A stretch of DNA of 64,000 nt, taken from Odontocerum albicorne. Its lineage: Eukaryota > Arthropoda > Insecta > Trichoptera > Odontoceridae. The DNA is taken from NCBI GenBank assembly GCA_949825065.1, contig OX463859.1, positions 19,371,177 to 19,435,176 of the forward strand, given 5' to 3'. Below the pieces are notes generated by a model. The model was not told the origin of the DNA. It worked only from the letters and a program-made list of their open reading frames with translations, and searched no databases. Position numbers and translations under genes: made by a program. Shown here piece by piece: positions 55,154-64,000 of this stretch (positions are counted from its first letter, which is position 1; every line of letters begins with the position of its first letter).

Positions 55154-55734
55154 GATTAAGTGTGATAAAACGAAAAGGTTTCAGAGAGAAATAGTTATTT
55201 AAATATTTCAACATTATTTATATTACAGACACTGAGAAACGCAGGTGGTTGATGCATGGAAGCTGTTGCCTGGGTAATATCTGATGAAGGAAGAATAATT
55301 TAACAGTAATCAAGATATTTAGAGAGAAATGGAATGTATCTGTGACGTGGTTGCGAGTTCTATTGCAGTTGGAACCTAGATTTCTTTAAAAGAACCCTTT
55401 TAAATAAATGCCTTTAACATATATTTGGTTGGTCTGAAGAGATTGACAATACGTCAATTAGCTCATCAATTCATACTCTAAATGTCAGAAGTGCAACATA
55501 AGACATTTACATTCAAAATGATACAGTGATATTTTAGTGCCCATATAAACACGATTGTTTTTCATTCTCAGGTGGGGAGTTTTATTCCTGATGGTGACCA
55601 AACGAATAAAAATAAGTTTTTTATTAATGATAAAAATGAGAATATATTTATATCACAGATTGAATTCAATTTAATGAAAGAAAATTTTAATTGTAATCGA
55701 GTCAACAGCATTAAATAACAGCCCAATTCCCATA

Positions 55735-56312
55735 CTGTCTCTATTGTAAAATATCCTTAACTGTCCCACCGCACCCTCTTATCTCGCAGAAAATTTTCAA
55801 CGTCTTTCCAATCATGGATTAGCGCTACCCACAGACAGAGATTGTTTATTGGCCTTTCCAGTTCATTGCTCCTTTTTTACGTCATCTATTACTGTCTATG
55901 CAGTGAGACTCTGAGAAATCAGTTACAAACCAATATAAGTCTCGCTCCGTTCTTGGTATGCTTCAAGAAGCGACTGAAAAAACTCTTAATTTCTAGTCAG
56001 TAAAATAACGTGTTATATTCCTGATTTTTTTTTCTTTTCCTCTCTACCATCCCTTCCTTTTCATCTGATTGATGATATCTCAATTTATTTGAAAAGGAAT
56101 GTTCGAGTGATTGTCCATCTTTTTGGGGCTTGTGGGCATATGCTCACGTATGTGTTTATGGATTTCGTGGGGATAGATAGTCATTTGAATGATTTGTGCG
56201 AGTATGTAACTTGCTTCATTTAATTTTGTCTGGTTGGCTGCAAGAGTCTGCCGCCTGGCAATAAGGCCATCAATTTGCAATAAAAGTGTTAAATAAATAA
56301 ATAAAATAAATA
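55735..56312 (+). pseudogene. LINE C-terminal fragment and complete 3' UTR (second family)
   Basis: CTTAACTGTCCCACCGCACC, TATCTCGCAGAAAATTTTCA and TATGCAGTGAGACTCTGAGA match the 45355 copy (PSYL...LRS...F..RLWN). The 3' UTR runs through TCTGGTTGGCTGCAAGAGTC, GCCTGGCAATAAGGCCATCA and AAAAGTGTTAAATAAATAAA into a TAAA tail, the best preserved 3' end of this family here. Confidence 0.85.
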
Positions 56313-58190
56313 AAAATAAGATCTATCAGCCCAGAAAGATGAAACTGTTTTGATATTGCGGATTTCCATCTGCAGATCTTTTTCCAAGTAGCTAACGGAG
56401 TGCCATAGGAAAATCACCAGGTGCGATGGATTCTCCGACCCAATTCTCCATCTGAGAAGGTTTTCTTTTGGTGCAACAATAAAAAAGCGTAGGTGGTTAA
56501 GATATCCCACTTGACCCATTATATGTGATGCCCTATTGGCAGGCACTCCGACGGCTGTATGTATGACTTGAAGCTTTTACATAGTTATCTCTGCAAGAAT
56601 CGATTTACTCACATTCACGAGAAAATGATGATATATAGTACATACTAATTTCAGAAAATTTTATAATGAAAAGCACAACCCTGTACGATGTATTGTCATA
56701 CTGCAATCTTTACCACCTTACAAGAAAAATGTTAGGAAAAATAGTGGCAAATCTTGGTTAAAGATAACAAAAGATGCATGCGAGCAAAAAAAATTATTAC
56801 CTCATCTAAAGTCGGGAAAAGAATAAGATTGATAAAGGAAAAATATAAGAAAATTGGTTAGAACAAGTAACGTCAAAATAGACAAAAGTCGGTAAGTGCA
56901 AGTGAGATTTAATGAGCTTTTAAAGTCGCTTATCGTTGTGTTTCAAGTTTGTTCTTGAGAACGAGCTTTAAAATGCAAGACTCTTCCACATGATCAGCGG
57001 AGTCCTCCTATCTTAATGCATTTGGGGACACTGGATTATTTGCAGAGCTCGTAATTTCATCATTATAGAGTTTGCGCCAAGCTCCATATTCGTTAACAAC
57101 TTCAAAAGCGAACAAAAAACTTATTTAACTCCAAGCTAGCGAAACGAAAAGAAAACCCCGTAAACGTTAAATTAGATAAAGACGCCCCAAGTTGCAAATA
57201 AGTTTAGTTACAATCGGTACCAATACAAGTATCTAAACTTACTTGAAACTGGGTTATTGGTAGATGTGGATCTATATCTTCGTTTGAGATGGCTGCAAAG
57301 CGAAGATCGTGCTAATGAAATGTCTAAACGTTTGACTAGAAACTTGTAAACCGAGACAGAGGAAGTAATGAAGTTTAATCAAATGCATCGAGTCGAAAAT
57401 AATCGTCAAAATGACTCTAAAGTTCTCCGACTCGAGGTGTATCTCTGAGGGGTATTTTATGTTCATTTCAAATGTTGAATACGATTTGAAAATACTGGTT
57501 TATTTTCATATCGTGGAAGACCGGGGAAGTGCGATGAACATCTATACATTAATTTTAACTTTAAAAAAGTATATAAAACGTACCAAAAAAAAGGATAATT
57601 ATTTAAATTTCAACAGGCTAACAGAAAACATTTATTCAGAAAATATAGTAGGCAAAGAACATTCCATTTCAAACTATATTATTCATAATAAAAATTGTTT
57701 GCTATTCCAGTTTGAACGTATATGAGTACACTGTGAATTAAGAGCATCCAGAAAACCCATAAAAATATAACGTAGAAAATAAAATAAATTGATAAAATAT
57801 TGAATTAAAAGCAGTGAGATGAGTATGGAACAAAACACAGTAAAATCAAATGATGAGGAAAAGTACATAAAACAACAAACATCAAAATATTCCATAGAGA
57901 GATTTATTATATCAAGAACTATTCAAAGAAGATTTGTAGCTATCGATTAATGATATGCCGTGTTCATTTTATTAGCAGCATGTGGAATCGACACACGTAG
58001 CTTGCTGACTTTTCTCATATTTTACAAGTGACGGCATATGGGGAATTATGACACGTTTAATTTGTCTGCTATTTTTTAAGTACTTAGGCGTACCTTGCAT
58101 TTCTTTTCATCATCAAAATCTAATGACAGCTATGTTATAGTCTCGGTTCATCAGGGAGGGACCATGTCACAAATATCTCGGTCCTGCAAA
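56313..58190. other. Gene-free stretch
   Basis: Open frames at 56289-56546, 57272-57466, 57411-57725 and 57683-57895 have no recognised motif. Nothing else supported. Confidence 0.5.
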
Positions 58191-58191
58191 C

Positions 58192-58335
58192 CTGTATAGG
58201 ATATGGTTGTGAAGGCAAATTGCGGTGGACCGGACATGTGCTACGCACGATTAATCATAGGTTTCCAAAATGCGTTTTGTATGGGGAAGTAGTGGGCAAG
58301 CGAAGAGTTGGTAGGCAAAGAAAGCGCTATAAGTA
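58192..58335 (+). pseudogene. LINE C-terminal fragment (third family)
   Basis: The reading CEGKLRWTGHVLRTINHRFP then KCVLYGEVVGKRRVGRQRKR and YK is the LRW.GHV.RM...R.PK..LYGEL..GKR..GRPK.RYKD signature of another LINE group. About 45 codons in one open frame, no flanks recognised. Confidence 0.85.
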
Positions 58336-58779
58336 TTGTTACACTTATACCTATATTTACTAAATTAAGAGAGAGCGTTGCCTCCATGCAACAATAAAGC
58401 AATAGTTTAAACACTTCTGACACTAATTTTCTCTCAATAAAACTTACCCGGGTCTCAGCGGCATATGAAGAAAATACAGAACAAGTACTCTTTCGTCTCA
58501 GATCGCGATGGGTTCAATAATAAGATGTACTAGGCCTCCAAGATATTATCTACCGGACAAGGGGAACAACAAAGGAAAGACATAAATTTGTGATAATACT
58601 TAGTTTAATCCAATGAGATTTCAATAAAAAAAACTCCGCAATAATGCCGAGAAAAAATTATATATATTACAAAAGTACCAGAGTAGGCAGACTAATAATT
58701 CGGGCTTGCATTAAAGACTGATTCCCGCTCAATATTCATCACAAACAAAAAGGTTATGAGGTAAGGAGAAACCAACAAT

Positions 58780-59760
58780 GATAGGTTACAATACAAAGAA
58801 TTCACTCACCCCACAATACCATGAATATCGATAAGGAACGATAAGCGTAGTGTCTATTCTCTCGGAACTGCGGAGGAACCTGAAGATTTCCCCCGAAAAC
58901 AAAACCGGAACGATGCCTCTGATGACGATGATACAGCAAGCGTCCTTTGGAGCTTGGCGCTGCGCCGATACAAAACTCTTCCCTAGCCCTCGGCCTGGGA
59001 GAACGATTTCAGACCCGCAGTTATTTAAAGAACCGCTTATCTTAGTTTCTCGAAACTTTACTTGCTTCACGCCTGATGGCGCCAATAATAATCCAAGATT
59101 ATTTCTTTGGAAATACTATTCCGCAGATAAATCCCCGCGTCAAGTCTAGACTGAAGTGCGGGAAGAACTTTCACAAAAAAACTAATTATTAATTCGTACG
59201 CTCCCAACAGGAGATTATAATTCGGAACACAAGGTAACTGACCGATAACTTGAATGAATCAATTAATTATTAATTCGTATTCAACCCGACCGGGACCGGT
59301 CTTAATAACAGAACCAGTAGTCGTGACGGTACCGCCCGTAATGGCCCGCTGACCTTCTTCCCTCGCACACCTGTACATCGCGCGCGTGATGCAGTCTATG
59401 CCCCATAGCGTTTTGTAAGCGATCTCTTGATTGGTCAAATCTTTGGTCGGGCCGTAACTCGACCAATCACGCCATTGCATCCGATTATTTCTTATAAGTG
59501 ACGCAATTCCCCTGTGATAGATGTAATTCTTTATACCGCGCGTTTTGGAATAGAATCTTCCAGAACCAGAGAATGATTGCATCATTCCTTGTCCTAATTA
59601 CAACTGCGTCACGCTCGGACTCGCTATTATGCGTCATTATTTATCCGTCAAAATCAGAACAAAGAAAAGTACGGTTCAATTCCGTTCGCAAGGGAATCCC
59701 ATCTCGCGCGTATTTTTCCTTTGGATAAATTCCAAACTTCTCACCCGCTTTTTTATAAAA
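58780..59760. promoter_or_regulatory. CpG-containing block, possible promoter or LTR
   Basis: Base composition changes sharply to GC- and CpG-rich (GCGCTGCGCCGATAC, CGCGCGTGATGCAG). On the minus strand there are a TATA-like GCGGTATAAAGAATT near 59535-59550, TTGGCGCCATCAGGCG near 59070-59085 (like an LTR-element primer site), and a splice-donor-like GGGGTGAGTGA near 58808. TTAATTATTAATTCGTA occurs twice (about 59183 and 59262). No open frame here resembles a known protein. Whether it is a host promoter or retroelement control region cannot be decided by eye. Confidence 0.35.
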
Positions 59761-60245
59761 AAAATAAATATAATCCTAACACTCCATCTTATGTTATAAA
59801 AGAAAACAAAAAAAAAACAAAAAAAAAAAAAAAAAATTATCCTTCCCAGAGTATAGACACATCAGCTGTAGGCAGTTATAAGGAGCAAGGGGTGTATGTC
59901 CCCCCTACTGGATACGGTCTCGTGGCCGATTTACTGGTTGTCAGCATTTGCCTGCAGGACACCCCTAATTGGTGTAAGGGAACCTAGCCGCAAGGAAACC
60001 ACGGAAACCTTACGATGACAACACACTACTGAATCTACTATAGCCCATAACCTAATAATACTGAGGAGCACGGAACAACCCTCCTGTAACTCCTCACAAT
60101 AATACAGAGAAATGGCTTTTCCAATACTGGTTTAACCACAGGGTAACCAGCACGGAAACAATCGCATAAGACAGCTAGTACAATTCCTTAAACAATTTAA
60201 TAAACAAAACAAACAAAACCAAAAAAAACAAAGACAATAGATTAT
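59761..60245. other. A-rich tract and unassigned sequence
   Basis: A 19-A run with scattered C at about 59805-59838, then moderately GC-rich sequence with no frame or motif recognised. Confidence 0.5.
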
Positions 60246-60845
60246 AGACAAATTCACATAGGGCATGGTCACCGGATACTTCAAAGGTGATCAGATACAA
60301 AACAAAGGAATCCACATTAAATAAAAAAAACATAATTATATTATACATGGTCACCCTATATCACAAAAAGGTAGGCCGTCAATAATAACAAGGAGATAAT
60401 GATTTTACATAAAGCCCGGCTGGTGATACATCAAAGTACAGAGCAGAAACAACAAAAGGAATCCATATTAAATAAAAAAACAAAATTATATTATACATGG
60501 TCACCCTATATCACAAAAAGGTAGGCCGTCAATAATAACAAGGAGATAATGATTTTACCTAAAGCCCGGCTGGTGATACATCAAAGTACAGAGCAGAAAC
60601 AACAAAAGGAATCCACATTAAATAAAAAAAAACAAAATTATATTATACATGGTCACCCTATATCACAAAAGGGTAGGCCGTCAATAATAACAAGGAGATA
60701 ATGATTTTACCTAAAGCCCGGCTGGTGATACATCAAAGTACAGAGCAGAACAACAAAAGGAATCCACATTAAATAAAAAAAAAAACAAAATTATATTATA
60801 CATGGTCACCCTATATCACAAAAAGGTAGACCGTTAATAGATAAT
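60246..60845. repeat. 150-bp tandem repeat, four copies
   Basis: GGAATCCACATTAAATAAAA recurs at about 60308, 60458, 60608 and 60759. Each unit also has ATTATATTATACATGGTCAC, AAAAGGTAGGCCGTCAATAA and AAAGCCCGGCTGGTGATACA. The outer copies are less similar than the inner ones. Confidence 0.95.
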
Positions 60846-61754
60846 TCACCCACCCCTCCTCTCAGGACATCATGCTGAGAAAAGGTTTACAACCAAATTA
60901 GTTAATCACCATTCATCCTCTCACTAAACACTGCAGCCTGTTTCGCGGCTGACCTTAAAGATAACACTGGACACTTACTTAATTATACACTTACAGGATT
61001 TATACGGGTGACTCTACTCCTCCATTGCCAACCTCTCCCCCTCACTGTGAACAGAGATCAATCATTACAAGCCCAAATCCAGCCCTTACGGTAAGGACTG
61101 CATTACACATTTCTATAATCCCTACAGTCCACCCATCTGGTATAATAAGTGGTAATTATTACGCAAGCCAATATAATCAGACAAGGACCGAAAACTCTTT
61201 CGAGACGGAATTTTAAAAAGAACCCTTCTAAACTATTAGGAAATCTAACATAGCTAGAACGAAGCAGAACCGGCTGTTCAACGACTGTCCTACCACAAGG
61301 CTCACCCCTAACCTTCCCCTTGTAATTCTACTCCCTTCCTCATCTTTATCTGAAAAGTATAAACGATATTAAGGAAACATTCGCGGTTAGGCCCGATCTT
61401 AAGCAAGACACGTCCCCCGGACCCCAGACTGGAACCAAGAATCACGCGAGTCCGCCTTGACACTGTGGATAACCAGGATCTGAAGGTCAGAACACGCAGT
61501 TGCACCAATCGAACCCTTCCAAGCCAGAAGCGCGTGCCCACCAGAACATGCTGGAGCGGCAACTCTGCTAATGCGGGTTCATGACGCCCGTGGTGGAGAC
61601 AATTCAGTACATCGGTGATGCACCGAAAGGCCTTCACCAAAATATTAACCGGTCGAGAGGCTAGCCTCTCTCAACCCGAACTCCTAGAGGCAGTTCAGGG
61701 CTTCTGCATGCTACCTTGAGCACGAGAAGGACGATGATTACAAAAAAAATTAAT
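60846..61754. other. Unassigned GC-richer sequence with a palindrome
   Basis: No known protein is recognised in any frame (61025-61216 plus and 61308-61640 minus are open but featureless). A perfect 16-bp palindrome GAGAGGCTAGCCTCTC is at 61655-61670. Confidence 0.45.
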
Positions 61755-61759
61755 AATAC

Positions 61760-62154
61760 ACACAAAATACTGGATGAGTACCGGCCATCCGTAAGCCTTT
61801 TGAAGAATAATATTACATACACAAATTAATATAAAACAAAATGCTGGATGAATGTAGGCCGTCCGTAAGCCTTTTGCTGGATATATTAGGCTATCCGTAA
61901 GCCTTTTGCTGGATGTATAAAGGCCGTCCGTAAGCCTTGTAAAGAATAATATTACACACAAAAATTAATATGAAACGAAATGCTGGATGAATGTAGGCCG
62001 TCCGTAAGCCTTTTGCTGGATGTATAAAGGCCGTCCGTAAGCCTTGTAAAGAATAATAAAACACACAAAAATTAATATGAAACAAAATGCTGGATGAATG
62101 TAGGCCGTCCGTAAGCCTTTTGCTGGATGTATAAAGGCCGTCCGTAAGCCTTGT
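61760..62154. repeat. 107-bp higher-order repeat with nested 30-bp motif
   Basis: Two exact-length 107-bp units (61941-62047, 62048-62154) follow a longer first unit (61801-61940) and a partial one. Inside, the motif GGCCGTCCGTAAGCCTT occurs singly or doubled; CCGTAAGCC is found eight times. GCTGGATGAATGTAGGCCGT and GCTGGATGTATAAAGGCCGT alternate. Confidence 0.95.
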
Positions 62155-62159
62155 AGAAA

Positions 62160-62805
62160 AATAATGTTAATCACAATTGTTAGGGAGGGAGAAAAAATAA
62201 AAGAAAACAAAAGGAAAATCAACACAAAAACAAAAACAAATGATATTAATACGCCATGCAGTAAACAGGAATAACAAGAAGCCCTACCTAAACAAATTTA
62301 TTCCCCATGAGCGGGACAACAACTCTTCGATGAGGGAGTGGTTCATAGTTAACCACCCGAAAAGAAAACTCACAGTATGTAACGAATTACAGAAAGGAAC
62401 AAAGACTACTTTCAACAGAGCAGGTGAGCCAGCCTACAAGGCAACATATCTAAACTTGTCAATATAGTGCTATAACAAAACAGAACAGTAAATCCCAGGT
62501 TCTCATCCAGCGATGCCATTCCTCTCTATAAGGCAATAATCCCATGAACTGGTTACACCAGTATTAACCATCCGTACCACCGATGCAGGATACTACTATT
62601 CTCCAAAAAAAAAAAATTACTAGGAGCAGCTCCAATTTCCTTAAATCCTCGGGTCCAACAGCCCAAGCCAATAACTCAGATATGCAATCACCGAACTAAT
62701 AACAATTTTCTAACTCCTTGAGAATCCTTGTAGCGAGGTGACTCCATCTCCATTTCCATGATAACGAGCAACTAGCCTAACAAGGTTTTCCAATGTTTCA
62801 AGCAA
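62160..62805. other. Unassigned sequence between tandem arrays
   Basis: No motif recognised; the open frame 62240-62467 is featureless. Confidence 0.4.
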
Positions 62806-62811
62806 CTATTT

Positions 62812-63216
62812 TCAATGGAAGTGTGACTAGATTAAGGTTCAACCTTAAGAACATCCAACACGGAAGGAAACCAACCCCTCCCTTCATTCGTATTTCTGTA
62901 GTTTCTACAGATTCTTTACCATACGGACTATTATCCGAAGGTAATTTTCCAACATCAACCATCCTCAATGGGTCTTGCACTAAAGCAACGTTCAACCTTA
63001 TGAACACCCGATACTGAAGGAAGCCTACCCCTCAGTACATAAGAAATTCTGTATACTATACAGATTCGTTACCCTACGGACTATCATCCGAAGGTAGTTT
63101 ATAAACAGCACCCATCCTCCACGGGTCTTGCACTAAAGCAATGTTCAACCTTATGAACACCCGATACTGAAGGAAGCCTACCCCTCAGTACACAAGAAAT
63201 TTAGTACACTCTACTC
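62812..63216. repeat. 153-bp tandem repeat, about 2.6 copies
   Basis: Units start at 62812, 62965 and 63118. Shared blocks: CAACCTTATGAACACCCGAT, GGAAGCCTACCCCTCAGTAC, and TACGGACTATCATCCGAAGG. The first unit is clearly older (about a quarter of sites differ) and the last two are nearly identical. Confidence 0.93.
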
Positions 63217-63259
63217 GAGGCTCTCAGCATTCCGTCACTCATGGTCCAGGCCCAGGCTC

Positions 63260-64000
63260 TGAGCGCCAGATACTCTTTAAAAGTAATAACCACACTAAAC
63301 ACGGGGAAGAGTACCAAACCCGTACATAGAACATATGGACATGACTCCATACGAGATTGCCTCACGACTAGCTCACTGTTTAATCACCCTAGCGGAATTA
63401 TGAACTCTCACTGGTGATGTTATTTAAAAAAAAAACTCTACTGCCATTCATCAAAGAATCCGACAGTGCATACTTTCAAGGTATGATTTAAACATTAACA
63501 AGAATATAACGAAAATTTAATTTAAGAACCTGTACTTTCCCGACCATGAATGACTCCCAATTAGGCACCGATGAGCCTATCACTACTCCATATGCTATTA
63601 ACCTTCTTATACTCCACCGGGTCACTAAATAGTGGACACCGGACTGGATCTAACCTATGCGTGCGCATCCCTTCTCGTGCGACGACGGCTTACTGCCTAC
63701 GGCATGCGACGGCGGATCGAGACCACGGATGCTTGGTATATCATTTGCAACGATGGGTCAAGACAACGTGAGACAACGTGATTCAACTACCTACACCATG
63801 CCAAACGATCTATAACCGTATACGAAACGGAACTAATTCTCGATGGCTACTACTCTCAATGGTAAAAGAAATTCAACTGCGAATAGAACGGAACCAAATA
63901 TATGTTCCGCGTCTCACGGCCTGCCGGAACAATTGGTCAGGACAAACGTGAGATTACGAAATGCTCATTAGCTACTGCGTCCACTGACGCACTCGAATCG
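63260..64000 (-). mobile_element. Possible LTR-like end of a large element (runs off window)
   Basis: On the minus strand the sequence is CpG-rich, has a TATA-like GAGTATAAGAAGG near 63605-63620, and close to its lower end reads AAGAGTATC followed by TGGCGCTCAGAGCCTGGGCC (63254-63273), which begins TGG like a primer-binding site. The partner LTR, if any, lies outside or is absent. No coding region. Tentative. Confidence 0.3.

Noticed and set aside
58786..59149. Overlapping 99-codon frames on both strands as genes
   Set aside because: Open frames on both strands reflect GC content; neither shows a domain.
61308..61640. 110-codon minus-strand protein
   Set aside because: No domain, lies in a repeat-rich block of raised GC where long open frames are expected by chance.

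Overview
The window is 64 kb of AT-rich eukaryotic DNA, almost certainly from an insect or another arthropod. Evidence for this is the insect-type mariner, several RTE-, R1- and Jockey/CR1-like LINE remnants, Penelope-like elements with GIY-YIG endonucleases, a gypsy-type LTR element and tRNA-headed SINEs. I found no intact host protein-coding gene. Nearly every recognisable coding stretch is a transposable-element relic, and the rest is minisatellite arrays and featureless AT-rich sequence.

Layout. 1-6 kb: a 32-copy 46-bp minisatellite, then an RTE-type LINE end inserted into a minus-strand Penelope-like element (PLE), then an internally deleted hAT with a perfect 8-bp target duplication. 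6.8-8.1 kb: a 1.3-kb mariner with inverted repeats and all three catalytic Asp positions, broken by frameshifts and stops. 8-13 kb: sparse, with a perfect 25-bp hairpin and a minisatellite. 13.2-16.1 kb: two small PLE-derived elements with inverted arms and 12-14 bp target duplications. 17.5-18.0 kb: a solo LTR. 18.8-23 kb: an R1/Jockey-like RT fragment, the N-terminus of a hAT transposase, and a LINE tail with a 68-bp triplication.

25.5-37.3 kb: an inverted duplication of about 1.4 kb. Copy A was later opened by a 4.1-kb Jockey/CR1-like LINE; copy B is intact and edged by two minisatellites. Between the copies lies a 1.93-kb non-autonomous gypsy-like LTR element (32058-33985) that has captured a piece of a histone H2B gene and carries compound LTRs. 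37-58 kb: LINE tails, tRNA-headed SINE remnants, five minisatellites, a PLE with a well-formed candidate hammerhead ribozyme (46916-46959), and two related but unrecognised coding-like stretches (about 46 kb and 55 kb). 58.5-64 kb: a compositionally different, CpG-containing, ORF-poor block with three families of tandem repeats, possibly the leader or LTR region of a large retroelement running off the window.

The elements do not form a pathway. What the window records is nested insertion, tandem expansion, template switching and host-gene capture. All assignments come from reading motifs, translations and terminal duplications by eye; no database search was run.
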